64,000 bases of DNA from JAEUJM01 sp964635055. GTDB taxonomy: Bacteria; Actinomycetota; Acidimicrobiia; Acidimicrobiales; DATDAH01. Both the position numbers and the translations under genes were made by a program. Location of the stretch: contig CAZWMT010000013.1 of the NCBI GenBank assembly GCA_964635055.1, positions 62,001-126,000 of the forward strand, written 5' to 3'. Of the stretch, positions 8,286 to 16,573 are shown piece after piece. The notes under the pieces were generated by a model. It made no database searches and was not told where the DNA came from. It saw only the letters and a program-made list of their open reading frames with translations. Position 1 is the first letter of the stretch, and each line of letters begins with the position of its first letter.

Positions 8286-9131
8286 GTGACTGATGCGAGC
8301 ACCGACACGCCGCCCGCCGACGACCTCCTGCACCGGGTCGAGAACGGGGTGGCGTGGATCACCCTCAATCGCCCCGACGCGGCCAACGCCATCACGCCCA
8401 GCCAGCGCAACCGCCTGATCGACCTGCTGGCCGAGGACAGCGCGTCGCTGCACGTGCGGGCCGTGGTGCTCACCGCGTCCGGGACGAAGGGGTTCTGCAC
8501 GGGCGCCGACCTCCGCGCCGCCCAGCCCGGTCCCACCGACCCGCCACCGGAGGGTGCCCCTGAGCGAGCCGTCGGCGACGTCGCCCGCATGATCGCCACC
8601 GGCGCCCAACGGCTGATCGCCGCCATCATGGACTGCGAGAAGCCGGTGATCGCCGCGGTGAACGGCACCGCCGCGGGCATCGGTGCCCACATGGCCCTGG
8701 CCGCCGACCTCGTGATCGCCGCCGAGGGCGTCCGCTTCATCGAGGTGTTCGTCCGCCGGGGCATCGCCCCCGACGGCGGCGGCGCCTACCTCCTGCCCCG
8801 CATCGTCGGGATGCACAAGGCCAAGGAGCTGATCTTCTTCGGCGACGACATGGCCGCGGCCGACGCCGAGCGCCTGGGCATCGTCAACAAGGTCGTCCCC
8901 GCCGGCGAGCTGGAGGCGGCCGCCCGCGAGTGGGCCGAGCGCCTGGCGGTCGGGCCCACCAAGGCCATCGGGCTGTCCAAGTGGCTGCTCAACCGCTCGC
9001 TCGACGTCGACCGCACCACCCACTTCGGCGACGAGGCGCTGGTGCAGGAGCTGGTGATGCACACCCACGACGCCAACGAGGGCGTGAACAGCTTCAAGGA
9101 GCGCCGCCCCACGGAATTCAGGGGCTGGTGA
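8286..9131 (+). CDS. Enoyl-CoA hydratase/isomerase family protein
   Basis: Crotonase-fold enzyme of 281 aa, expected to hydrate or isomerise an enoyl-CoA. The oxyanion-hole segments are GFCTGADL (69-76) and NGTAAGIG (126-133). FIEVFVRRGIAPDGG (151-165) carries the acid residues Glu153 and Asp163 near the two catalytic positions. The C-terminal KERRPTEFRGW is the usual crotonase tail. It starts with GTG; an in-frame extension upstream runs through SOD and the palindrome and is not used. No operon partner is obvious. It could serve fatty-acid, branched-chain or steroid side-chain beta-oxidation. Confidence 0.9.
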   Translation: MTDASTDTPPADDLLHRVENGVAWITLNRPDAANAITPSQRNRLIDLLAEDSASLHVRAVVLTASGTKGFCTGADLRAAQPGPTDPPPEGAPERAVGDVARMIATGAQRLIAAIMDCEKPVIAAVNGTAAGIGAHMALAADLVIAAEGVRFIEVFVRRGIAPDGGGAYLLPRIVGMHKAKELIFFGDDMAAADAERLGIVNKVVPAGELEAAAREWAERLAVGPTKAIGLSKWLLNRSLDVDRTTHFGDEALVQELVMHTHDANEGVNSFKERRPTEFRGW

Positions 9132-9141
9132 CCTTGCTCAT

Positions 9142-9192
9142 GGCTCTTCGGCTGACGCCTCATCGCGATCGTCATGGCCTCCTCGTCCCTCG
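9142..9192. repeat. Dispersed CTTCGGCTGACGCCTCATCGC element, copy A
   Basis: About 50 bp, closely similar to 19995-20045 and more diverged at 59396-59445 and (inverted) 24284-24335. Shared blocks are CTCTTCGGCTGACGCCTCATCGC and a GGCTCGTCCCTCG-like end. It lies in a short intergenic gap between the hydratase and MenC-like genes. Confidence 0.7.
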
Positions 9193-9239
9193 TCGGCCGT
9201 GCCGGCGCGCAGACCCTCGACGCGCAAGTAGTAGCTGAC

Positions 9240-10349
9240 ATGAGGCTCGAAGCGATCGAGCTGCGGATCGTGGCGCTGCCCTTGGTGACGCCGTTCCGCA
9301 CCTCGTTCGGCACCGAGGTGGTCAAGGAGGCGATCGTCCTGCGGGCGGTCACCGACGTGGGCGAGGGCTGGGGCGAGTGCGTCGCCATGACCGACCCCTT
9401 CTACTCGAGCGAGTTCATCGCCGGTGCGGTGGAGGTGCTTCGACGCTGGCTGGCGCCGGCGCTGTTCGCCGCCCCTGAGCTCGCCGCCGACCGGGTGCGG
9501 CCCCTCACCGAGTTCGTGAAAGAGCACCGCATGGCCAAGGCGGCCCTGGAGATGGCCGTGCTCGACGCCGAGCTGCGCGCCGCCGGGCAGTCCCTCGGGA
9601 GCCGCCTCGGCGCCACCGCCGACTGGGTGCCGTCGGGGGTGTCGGTGGGCATCCACCCGTCGATCCCCGAGCTCGTCGACGCCGTCGACGGGTACCTCGC
9701 GGAGGGCTACCGCCGCATCAAGCTGAAGATCGAGCCGGGCTTCGACATCGAGCCGGTCCGGGCGGTCCGCGAGCGCATCGGCCCCGACGTGCCCCTGCAG
9801 GTGGACGCCAACACCGCCTACACGGTGGACGACGCCGACCACCTGGCCGCCCTCGACGAGTTCGACCTGTTGCTCATCGAGCAACCGCTGGCCGAGGACG
9901 ACATCGCCGGCCACGTCGAGCTGGCGAAGCGGGTGCGAACCCCCCTCTGCCTGGACGAGAGCATCCTGTCGGCGGCCGGCGCGGTCGACGCCATCGACCG
10001 GGGCGCGTGCTCGGTGGTCAACATCAAGGCCGGGAGGGTGGGTGGCTACCTCGAAGCCGTCCACGTCCACGACGCCTGCCGCGAGCGGGGGGTACCGGTC
10101 TGGTGCGGCGGCATGGTCGAGACGGGGCTCGGCCGAGCGGCCAACGTGGCCCTCGCGGCGCTGCCCGGCTTCACGCTGCCGGGCGACACCTCGGGCTCCG
10201 ACCGCTTCTTCACCACCGACCTCACCGAGCCCCTGGTCCTGCGCGACGGCGGCCTCGACGTGCCCACGGTGCCCGGGATCGGCGCCGAGCCACTGCCCGA
10301 GCGCCTCGAGCAGTTCACCGTCCAGACCGAGTGGCTCCGCCCGTCGTGA
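9240..10349 (+). CDS. menC: Enolase-superfamily enzyme, o-succinylbenzoate synthase / N-acylamino-acid racemase type
   Basis: 369-aa member of the muconate-lactonizing subgroup. Acid/base lysines are in KLK (Lys161, Lys163) and NIKAG (Lys263). The metal ligands are Asp189 (VDANTAY), Glu214 (LIEQPLAEDD) and Asp239 (CLDESI). GGMVETGLGRAAN is typical of the NAAAR/OSBS family. The chemistry would be dehydration to o-succinylbenzoate for menaquinone, racemisation of N-acyl amino acids, or both. No other men gene is in the window, so the symbol is tentative. The chosen ATG begins at MRLEAIELRIVALPL, where family members start; an upstream GTG would add 22 unmatched residues. Confidence 0.8.
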   Translation: MRLEAIELRIVALPLVTPFRTSFGTEVVKEAIVLRAVTDVGEGWGECVAMTDPFYSSEFIAGAVEVLRRWLAPALFAAPELAADRVRPLTEFVKEHRMAKAALEMAVLDAELRAAGQSLGSRLGATADWVPSGVSVGIHPSIPELVDAVDGYLAEGYRRIKLKIEPGFDIEPVRAVRERIGPDVPLQVDANTAYTVDDADHLAALDEFDLLLIEQPLAEDDIAGHVELAKRVRTPLCLDESILSAAGAVDAIDRGACSVVNIKAGRVGGYLEAVHVHDACRERGVPVWCGGMVETGLGRAANVALAALPGFTLPGDTSGSDRFFTTDLTEPLVLRDGGLDVPTVPGIGAEPLPERLEQFTVQTEWLRPS

Positions 10350-10384
10350 CGACGTTTGCCGGCCGGCGGCCGACTTCCCCCGAA

Positions 10385-10428
10385 CTGGCACCGGATTTTG
10401 GTGCCCTGGCACCGAGATCCGGTGCCAG
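10385..10428. promoter_or_regulatory. Nested inverted repeats in front of the acetyltransferase gene
   Basis: CTGGCACCGGAT (10385-10396) and ATCCGGTGCCAG (10417-10428) are perfect 12-bp complements. The loop holds its own GGTGCC/GGCACC pair, so two mutually exclusive hairpins can form. The structure sits 36 bp after the MenC-like stop and 57 bp before the next start. It could be a terminator or an attenuator-like switch. Confidence 0.5.
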
Positions 10429-10485
10429 ATGGGGTGGCCTGCGGCCATCACGTCCCATTCCGGCGGATGCGAGCACCATCGAGCC

Positions 10486-11271
10486 GTGAGCAAGCCCACG
10501 GCGGTCGAGGTGCGGGCGCTGACGACGCCGGACGAGTGCCACCACTGCTCCGAGCTCTACGCCGAGGTGTGGGGGCTGCCCGCCGCCGAGAGCCCGATGG
10601 CCGGCGAGGTGCTCATCGCCCTGGCCCACTCCGGCAACTACGTGGTGGGGGCCCACACGCCATCGGGCGCGCTCGTCGGCGGCGCCGCCGCCTGGTTCGG
10701 GGTGGACGAGGACGACGGCACCCGCTTCCTGCACTCCCACGTCGCCGCGGTCGCTCCGGCCACGCAGGGCCTCGGGGTGGGTCGCACCTTGAAGGAGCAC
10801 CAACGGCAGTGGTGCCGGGACCGGGGGGTGGCGGAGATCCGCTGGACCTTCGACCCCCTGGTGCGGCGCAATGCCTGGTTCAACCTCACCCGCCTCGGTG
10901 CCGTCGGCGTCCGCTACGTGGAGGACTACTACGGCGGCCTCGAGGACGGCATCAACGCCGGCGGCGCCACCGATCGGATGGTGGTGCACTGGGCGGTCGA
11001 TGCCGCGGCCGAGCCGGTCGAGGCCCCCAGCGGGGCCTACCCCGTTCTGGACGTCGGCCGCGGCGACGTGCCGGTCGTGCTCGACACCGATCCGCCCGAC
11101 ACCGACCTGGCCGTGTGGCTGCCCGAGGACATCGTCGCGATGCGGGTCGCCGACCCGGACCTGGCCGGCCGGTGGCGGGCCGCGCAACGCGCGGTGCTCG
11201 GTCCCGCGTTCTCTCTCGGCTACCGGGCGACCGCGGTGACGCCCGAGGGCTGGCTCGTCCTCTCCCGCTGA
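10486..11271 (+). CDS. GNAT-family acetyltransferase-like protein
   Basis: 261-aa cytoplasmic protein with one recognisable GNAT fold. The acetyl-CoA binding stretch is HVAAVAPATQGLGVG followed by RTLKEHQR (residues 85-107), including the Q-x-x-G-x-G pattern. WTFDPLVRRNAWFNLTRLGAVG follows and resembles the group annotated as predicted GNAT acetyltransferases (COG3375). The C-terminal third is variable. It starts with GTG and has no partner gene. Substrate unknown. Confidence 0.75.
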   Translation: MSKPTAVEVRALTTPDECHHCSELYAEVWGLPAAESPMAGEVLIALAHSGNYVVGAHTPSGALVGGAAAWFGVDEDDGTRFLHSHVAAVAPATQGLGVGRTLKEHQRQWCRDRGVAEIRWTFDPLVRRNAWFNLTRLGAVGVRYVEDYYGGLEDGINAGGATDRMVVHWAVDAAAEPVEAPSGAYPVLDVGRGDVPVVLDTDPPDTDLAVWLPEDIVAMRVADPDLAGRWRAAQRAVLGPAFSLGYRATAVTPEGWLVLSR

Positions 11272-11331
11272 CACGGCGACGGTCACCGCACTGAGGGCGC
11301 GCCGATGGTGCCTCCGCCCGCCCCGAGCCAG

Positions 11332-11371
11332 GTCCGTGCGTCCGTGCGTCCGTGCGTCCGTGCGTCCGTTC
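11332..11371. repeat. Tandem octamer GTCCGTGC x5
   Basis: Four perfect copies of GTCCGTGC and a fifth with one change lie in the 203-bp gap upstream of the secreted neocarzinostatin-like proteins. Such an 8-bp repeat can change copy number by slippage. It is about 100 bp upstream of the next start, and a TATAGC hexamer at about 11440 may be the -10 of that gene. Confidence 0.85.
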
Positions 11372-11474
11372 GTGCTCGGCGACGACGCTCGGGCTCCGGC
11401 CGCCACTGCGTCGAGAACGGACCGGGGGGCGGCCCGCGGTATAGCGTGCGAACCGAGCTACTGGGGGGCACGAG

Positions 11475-12779
11475 ATGCGACTACGGCGGGCGATCGTCGG
11501 AACAGCCGTGGTGCTGCTGGCAGCGGTCGGGGTGGCCCCGCCCGCGGGAGCCGACAGGGCCGACACGTTCGGCAACCCGGCCGCCCCGCCGCCGGGCCTC
11601 TCGTCGCCGGACCGCGACGCCTTCTTGGCCGGCGCCGGCGGCGACGACACCCGCTCCACCGAGGCCACCCGCACCATCACGGTGACGCCGGATGCCGACC
11701 TGGTGGACGGCCAGGCGGTCACGGTGCAGGGGACGGGCTTCGGCGACGACGCTGTCACCGGCATCCTCCAGTGCGCCAAAGGGTTGGGCGTCGACGGCTG
11801 CGACGACTCGTCGCTGGTGATCTTCAACCCTCCGGGCAACACCTTCTCCCGCCAGTTCCGGGTGGATGCCATCCTCCACACCGCAGCCGGCGACATCGAT
11901 TGCCGCACCCATGCGGCGGGCTGTCGGCTCATCGCCAACGATCACTACTCCCTGAGCGGTGCAGCCAGGGCCGACCTGGGTTTCGACCCCGACGGCCCGC
12001 TCGAGCCACCCCCCACCGTGACGGTCGACCCGGCGACCGATCTGGTCGACGGCCAGGTGGTGAACGTGACCGGCGGCAACCTACGACCCGACGAGTTCCT
12101 GACGCTCGCCCAGTGCCCCGCAGGCGCCACCGATCTCTACGAGCGGTGCCAGAACTTCTTCGGCCTCGAGGCGGACGCCGGCGGCAACTTCGAGCAGGAC
12201 TATCAGGTCGAGGCGTTGCTCGAGACCTACTACTACGCCGAGGGCTCGCCCGAGGGCACCCCGCGGCCCGAGCCCGTCGACTGCAGGGTCGAGGCCTGCG
12301 AGCTCGTGGCGGTGGCCAACGACGACATCGACCGAGTGGGCCGCGCCGCGCTGTCGTTCGATCCGGACGCGCCCTTGCGCCCTGACCTGGTCATCACCGT
12401 CACGCCGCATCAGGATCTGGTCGACGGCCAGGTGGTGGAGGTCGAGGCCGCCGGGCTCACGCCCGACGGCCCCGTCGACGTCGTGCAGTGCTCCCTGAGC
12501 AGCGACCTCGCGGGCAGCGGGTGCGAGCTCGACCGCGTGCACCACCTCACCGCCGACCCGGCTGGGGAGGTCGCCACCAACTACGCCGTCAACGAGGAGC
12601 TCGACACCCCGTCGGGCGCCGTCGACTGCACCGGATACAGCAACTGCATCCTCGTCGCGGTCGACCGGTCGGTCCCCATCGACTTCGGCCGCGGCTACGT
12701 GTTCGAGTCGCTCTCCTTCCGCGGCGATGAGGTCGTCCCCCCCGACCCCACGCCCCTCCCTCCCCGGTTCGCCGGTTGA
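11475..12779 (+). CDS. Secreted protein with three neocarzinostatin-like repeats
   Basis: 434 aa. A signal peptide is clear (RRA, then a hydrophobic stretch, AGA cleavage region near residue 26). Three repeats of roughly 110-120 aa follow. Each opens with an ITVTPDADLVDGQAVTVQG-like strand, has a V-Q-C or A-Q-C cysteine, a second cysteine (GCDD, ERC, GSGC), a Y-x-V segment, a D-C-R/T motif and ends in a C-x-L-V/I-A-V/N strand and FDPDGPL. This is the fold of the neocarzinostatin apoprotein family, which binds enediyne chromophores in Streptomyces. Here no enediyne genes are nearby, so the repeats are probably extracellular binding or wall-associated modules. The stop overlaps the next start. 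Confidence 0.8.
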   Translation: MRLRRAIVGTAVVLLAAVGVAPPAGADRADTFGNPAAPPPGLSSPDRDAFLAGAGGDDTRSTEATRTITVTPDADLVDGQAVTVQGTGFGDDAVTGILQCAKGLGVDGCDDSSLVIFNPPGNTFSRQFRVDAILHTAAGDIDCRTHAAGCRLIANDHYSLSGAARADLGFDPDGPLEPPPTVTVDPATDLVDGQVVNVTGGNLRPDEFLTLAQCPAGATDLYERCQNFFGLEADAGGNFEQDYQVEALLETYYYAEGSPEGTPRPEPVDCRVEACELVAVANDDIDRVGRAALSFDPDAPLRPDLVITVTPHQDLVDGQVVEVEAAGLTPDGPVDVVQCSLSSDLAGSGCELDRVHHLTADPAGEVATNYAVNEELDTPSGAVDCTGYSNCILVAVDRSVPIDFGRGYVFESLSFRGDEVVPPDPTPLPPRFAG

Positions 12780-13726
12780 TCCCGGCGGCGCGCGAGCTCG
12801 CCGGCCGGCTCCTGGTCAGCGCGGCGGTCGGCACCATCGCGCTCGCGCTGCTCGGTCCGAACGCCGCCGCCGACGCGCCCCGTGGACTGGGCCGACCCGG
12901 ACCGCCCCCGACGTTCCCGTCCTCCACGGGTACCGACGAGTTGCACCAGACCGGGGCCGAGGCATCGAGTGCAACGACCGTCACGGTGACCGTCGATCCG
13001 GCGGCCGAACTGCGCGACGGCCAGGTGGTGGCCGTCAGCGCCGCCGGGTTGGGCGGTGACGAGCAGGTCCTGGTCGCACAGTGCCTCACCGGCACCTCGG
13101 CGCCTGAGCACGACTGCGGCAACGTCTTCAGCACGTTCGTCGATGCCGACGGCAACCTGGCCATCGACTACCGGGTCGAGGCCGTGATCCATCCCTTCTC
13201 GTCGGACCCGATCGATTGCCGCGTTCAAGCCTGCGAGCTCTGGGTCGCGGCCGCCGGCGACATCGTCCGCCGGGGCACGGCGGCCCTCGAGTTCGATCCC
13301 GACGGGCCCCTTCGGCCCGAGATGGCACTCACCGTCACCCCCAGGGAACACCTGGTCGACGGCCAGGTCGTCGACGTCGGGATCAGCGGGTTCACGCCCG
13401 ACGGCCCGGTCGACGTGGTCGAGTGCTCGCTGTCGAGCGACCTCTCGGGCAGCGGGTGCGCTGCGGACGCGGTCCAGAGCCTCACCACTGACTCGTTCGG
13501 CGCACTGGACACCACCTATGCCGTGGCGCTTCGGTTCGACTCGGCCGACGGTCCGGTCGACTGCCGCCGCGAGGACTGCATCCTGGTCGCGGTCGACCGG
13601 TCCGTGCCGATCGACTTCGGACGCGGGTACCTGTTCGAGCTCCTCGACTTCACCGATGCGGTCGCCCCACCCGACCCTCCCGACCCCGCCCCGCCGACGC
13701 TGATCGCGCCCCGATTCACCGGGTAG
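12776..13726 (+). CDS. Secreted paralogue with two neocarzinostatin-like repeats
   Basis: 316 aa, starting at TTG in a TTGA overlap with the stop of the previous gene, so the two are translationally coupled and made together. The N-terminus has a signal-like hydrophobic run (LLVSAAVGTIALALLG, then AAADA). Two repeats correspond to repeats of the upstream paralogue. The last repeat is strikingly conserved between the two proteins (LVDGQVVDV, TPDGPVDVVECSLSSDL, ILVAVDRSVPIDFGRGY), indicating recent duplication of that module. A proline-rich tail ends the protein, as in its neighbour. Function unknown; probably extracellular. Confidence 0.78.
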   Translation: MIPAARELAGRLLVSAAVGTIALALLGPNAAADAPRGLGRPGPPPTFPSSTGTDELHQTGAEASSATTVTVTVDPAAELRDGQVVAVSAAGLGGDEQVLVAQCLTGTSAPEHDCGNVFSTFVDADGNLAIDYRVEAVIHPFSSDPIDCRVQACELWVAAAGDIVRRGTAALEFDPDGPLRPEMALTVTPREHLVDGQVVDVGISGFTPDGPVDVVECSLSSDLSGSGCAADAVQSLTTDSFGALDTTYAVALRFDSADGPVDCRREDCILVAVDRSVPIDFGRGYLFELLDFTDAVAPPDPPDPAPPTLIAPRFTG

Positions 13727-13735
13727 CGGAGCGGC

Positions 13736-14917
13736 CTACCGGTCGGGGTGGAGGATGAGGGCGCTCGTCGGGACGCCGGTGCCGGCGGTGGCCAGCACGT
13801 TCTCGACGTTCGGCACCTGGTTCACCGAGGTGCCGCGCACCTGGCGGACCGCCTCGGCGATGCCGTTCATCCCGTGGATGTAGGCCTCGCCCAGCTGGCC
13901 GCCGTTGGTGTTGATGGGCAGCCGGCCGTCGATCTCGAGGTGGCCGTCGCGCACGAAGTCCTTGGCCTCGCCGCGGGGGCAGAAACGGAACTCCTCGAGC
14001 GTCAACAACACCATCGGGCTGAAGGCGTCGTAGAGGATGGCCGTCTGGATGTCGTCGGGGCCGATGCCGGCGGTGGCGTAGCACTGCTCGGCCACGATGC
14101 CCATCTCGGGGATGCCCAGCTGGGGCCGGTAGTACGACGTCATCATCTCCTGCTCGCGGTCCGTGCCCTGCGCCGCCGCGGAGATGACCGCCGGCGGGTT
14201 GGGCAGGTCGCGGGCCCGCTCGGTGCTGGTGATGACGATGGCCTGGCCGCCGTCGCTCTCCTGGCAGCAGTCGAGCAGGTGCAGCGGCTCGACGATCCAG
14301 CGGCTGTTCTGATGGTCCTCCAGCGTGGCCGGCCGCTCGTAGAAGAAGGCCTTGGGGTTGTTGGCGGCGTAGGTGCGGCTGGCCACGGCCACCCGACCGA
14401 AGTCCTCGCTGGTGGCTCCGGTCTCGTGCATGTAGCGGCGGGCGAACATGGCCACCCACTGCGCCGGGGTGAGCAGCCCGTGGGGCGAGTACCACGAGTA
14501 CATGGCGTTCTCGGCGTTGACCGCCGGCGGCCGGTCCTGCACCCCGGTGCCGAAGCGGTGGCCCGAGCGCTCGTTGAAGGCGCGGTAGGCCACCACCACG
14601 TCGGCGACGCCGGTGGCCACGGCCATGGCCGCCTGCTGGATGGTGGCCGCGGCGGCGCCGCCACCGTGGTGGATGCGGCTGTAGAACGTGAGCGGCCCCA
14701 TCCCCAGGTGCTTGGCGATCTCGATCTCGGGGTTGGTCTCGGCGCTGAAGCACACCATGCCGTCCACGTCGGCCGGTGTGAGCCCGGCGTCGGCGATGGC
14801 GGCCTTCACGGCCTCGGTGGCCAGCGACATCTCGCTGCGGCCCGAGTCCTTCGAGAACTCGGTGGCGCCGATGCCGACGATGGCGGCCTTGTCCTTCAGG
14901 AGGTTCGACGCGGTCAT
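13736..14917 (-). CDS. ltp2: Ltp2-like thiolase-fold aldolase (steroid side-chain retroaldolase)
   Basis: 393-aa thiolase-superfamily protein of the lipid-transfer-protein type. It opens with AAIVGIGATEFSKDSGRS and has HHGGGAAAATIQQAA where true thiolases carry the nucleophilic cysteine. It ends with the NTNGGQLGEAYIHGMNG segment and ILHPDR. In mycobacteria Ltp2, together with the DUF35 domain of ChsH2, cleaves the 17-hydroxy C22-CoA ester to androstenedione-type ketone and propionyl-CoA. Here the gene is last in a seven-gene operon that also encodes ChsH2- and ChsH1-like proteins, which strongly supports the same role. A generic acetyl-CoA acetyltransferase annotation would be wrong because the cysteine is missing. 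Confidence 0.85.
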   Translation of the reverse strand: MTASNLLKDKAAIVGIGATEFSKDSGRSEMSLATEAVKAAIADAGLTPADVDGMVCFSAETNPEIEIAKHLGMGPLTFYSRIHHGGGAAAATIQQAAMAVATGVADVVVAYRAFNERSGHRFGTGVQDRPPAVNAENAMYSWYSPHGLLTPAQWVAMFARRYMHETGATSEDFGRVAVASRTYAANNPKAFFYERPATLEDHQNSRWIVEPLHLLDCCQESDGGQAIVITSTERARDLPNPPAVISAAAQGTDREQEMMTSYYRPQLGIPEMGIVAEQCYATAGIGPDDIQTAILYDAFSPMVLLTLEEFRFCPRGEAKDFVRDGHLEIDGRLPINTNGGQLGEAYIHGMNGIAEAVRQVRGTSVNQVPNVENVLATAGTGVPTSALILHPDR

Positions 14918-14999
14918 GGGGTGCGGGTCCTCATGCGGTGTGGGTCCTCACGGGGGTGCGGGCGGGCGGGGTGATCGGGGTGGCAGTCACGGCGGCAGG

Positions 15000-15422
15000 T
15001 CACGGCAGGGTCAGGGTGACCTGGCCGGTCACGTGGTTGCCCTGGCTGTTGGCGCCGACCACGTCGACGGTCACCGTGCGCGTCTCGTCGTCGGTCGCGG
15101 AGACGGTGCCGGTCATCACCATGGTGTCGCCGGGGTAATTGGGCGCACCCAGGCGGATGCTCACCTTCCGGAGGATCGCGTCGGGGCCGGCCCAGTCGGT
15201 GATGAAGCGGCCGACGAAGCCGTTGGTCGACAGGATGTTCATGAAGATGTCGGGTGAGCCCCGCTCGACCGCGAGGCCAGGGTCGTGATGCACGTCCTGG
15301 TAGTCACGGGACGCGATTGCGGTGGCGACGATGAGCGACCGGGTGAGCGGCACATCCAACGGCGGCAGCTCGTCGCCCACGGCGACCTCCGCGTACCGGA
15401 CGCTCGTGGCGGGGACCGTCAT
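15000..15422 (-). CDS. chsH1: MaoC-like hydratase, ChsH1-like (140 aa)
   Basis: Single hot-dog domain. SRDYQDVHHDPGLA (about residues 38-51) is the MaoC hydratase-2 motif with the Asp and His dyad region. The protein ends in TGQVTLTLP. In mycobacteria ChsH1 pairs with the MaoC domain of ChsH2 to hydrate the steroid 3-oxo-4,17-pregnadiene-20-carboxyl-CoA. The start overlaps the stop of the upstream acyl-CoA dehydrogenase by 4 bp (ATGA). The neighbouring order ChsH2-like, acyl-CoA dehydrogenase, this gene, Ltp2-like supports the assignment. An 82-bp gap separates it from ltp2. Confidence 0.85.
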   Translation of the reverse strand: MTVPATSVRYAEVAVGDELPPLDVPLTRSLIVATAIASRDYQDVHHDPGLAVERGSPDIFMNILSTNGFVGRFITDWAGPDAILRKVSIRLGAPNYPGDTMVMTGTVSATDDETRTVTVDVVGANSQGNHVTGQVTLTLP

Positions 15423-16573
15423 GGCGCGGTTGCCTCCTTGGCCGTGTGGGCGAGCTCGGCGCCGAGCGCCACCAGGGTCTGGCTGGCGCCGCCGAGGGTG
15501 TCGCCCACCTGCTTGCCCCAGAGGAAGGTGCGGTGCAGGGGGTAGTCGATGTCGGAGCCGATGCCGCCGTGCAGGTGCTGGGTGCTGTGCAGCACCCGGT
15601 GGCCGCCCTCGGTGGCCCACCACTTGGCGATGGCCACCTCCTCGGCGGCTGGTAACCCGACCGTCAGCCGCCACGCGGCGGACCACAGCGTGGCCCGCAT
15701 GGCCTCGGTGTCGATGTAGGCGTCGGCGGCCCGCAGGGCGACGCCCTGGTTGGTGGACAGGGGACGGCCGAACTGCTCGCGCTGGCTCGTGTACTCGGCG
15801 GTGGCGCGCAGCGCGCCCTCGCACACGCCCACCTGCTGGGCGCACAGCCCCAGGCGGGCACGGTCGAGCAGCCAGGTCACGATCTCGGCACCCGCGGTCG
15901 GGGCGCCCAGCACGTCGGCGTCGGCGACGACGACCCCGTCGAGGGCCAGCTCGCCGTGCATCTGGCGGTTCGTGGCCTCCTCGGTCACCACCGACACGCC
16001 GTCGGCGCCGGGATCGACGAGGAACACGCCCACCGACCCGTCGCCCGTGCGGGCACTGACCAGGACGCGGGCGGCCAGGTGCACCACCGGCACCGCCGGC
16101 TTGGCGCCGGTGAGCCGCCACCCGCCCTCGCCGTCATCCGACGAGACGGGCTCGGCGACGACCGAGGGGAACAGCGGGTCGTTGGCGCCCGGCTCCTCGA
16201 AGGCGCCGGTCAGCACCGTGTCGCCGGCGATGACGCCGGGCAGCCACGTGGACCGCTGGGCCTCGGTGCCGAACTCGGCGATGGGCAGCGCGCCGAGCAT
16301 GATCGTGGGCCACAGCGGGATCGGGGCCACCCGGCGGGCGGCCTCCTCGAGCACGAGCAGGGCCTCGATCAGGCCGAGGCCACTGCCCCCGACCGACTCG
16401 GGCAACGCGATGCCGAGCAGGTTGGCCTTGGCCAGCTCGGACCACAGGTCGCGATCGAAGCGCTCGCTGCCGCGCTCGACCTCGCGGACCCGCTCGTGGG
16501 TGGCCTGACCCTCGAAGATCTGAGCGGCCAGTTCCTGGACGGCCTGCTGCTCCTCACTGAACGAGAAGTCCAT
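15419..16573 (-). CDS. Acyl-CoA dehydrogenase, FadE28/ChsE1-like subunit
   Basis: 384 aa, beginning MDFSFSEEQQAVQELAAQ as FadE28- and FadE27-type subunits do. The conserved FadE segment REQFGRPLSTNQGVALRAADAY lies in the C-terminal domain, followed by HLHGGIGSDIDYPLH. The beta-domain is weakly conserved. In the mycobacterial igr operon FadE28 and FadE29 form an alpha2-beta2 enzyme that dehydrogenates the three-carbon steroid side chain. The partner here would be the gene at 17559-18746. The start shares one base with the stop of the ChsH2-like gene (TGATG) and its stop overlaps ChsH1 by 4 bp, so stoichiometric translation is likely. Confidence 0.85.
   Translation of the reverse strand: MDFSFSEEQQAVQELAAQIFEGQATHERVREVERGSERFDRDLWSELAKANLLGIALPESVGGSGLGLIEALLVLEEAARRVAPIPLWPTIMLGALPIAEFGTEAQRSTWLPGVIAGDTVLTGAFEEPGANDPLFPSVVAEPVSSDDGEGGWRLTGAKPAVPVVHLAARVLVSARTGDGSVGVFLVDPGADGVSVVTEEATNRQMHGELALDGVVVADADVLGAPTAGAEIVTWLLDRARLGLCAQQVGVCEGALRATAEYTSQREQFGRPLSTNQGVALRAADAYIDTEAMRATLWSAAWRLTVGLPAAEEVAIAKWWATEGGHRVLHSTQHLHGGIGSDIDYPLHRTFLWGKQVGDTLGGASQTLVALGAELAHTAKEATAP

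Noticed and set aside
13736..14917. Annotation as acetyl-CoA acetyltransferase
   Set aside because: The nucleophilic cysteine region of thiolases is replaced by HHGGGAAAA and the operon context is Ltp2-like.
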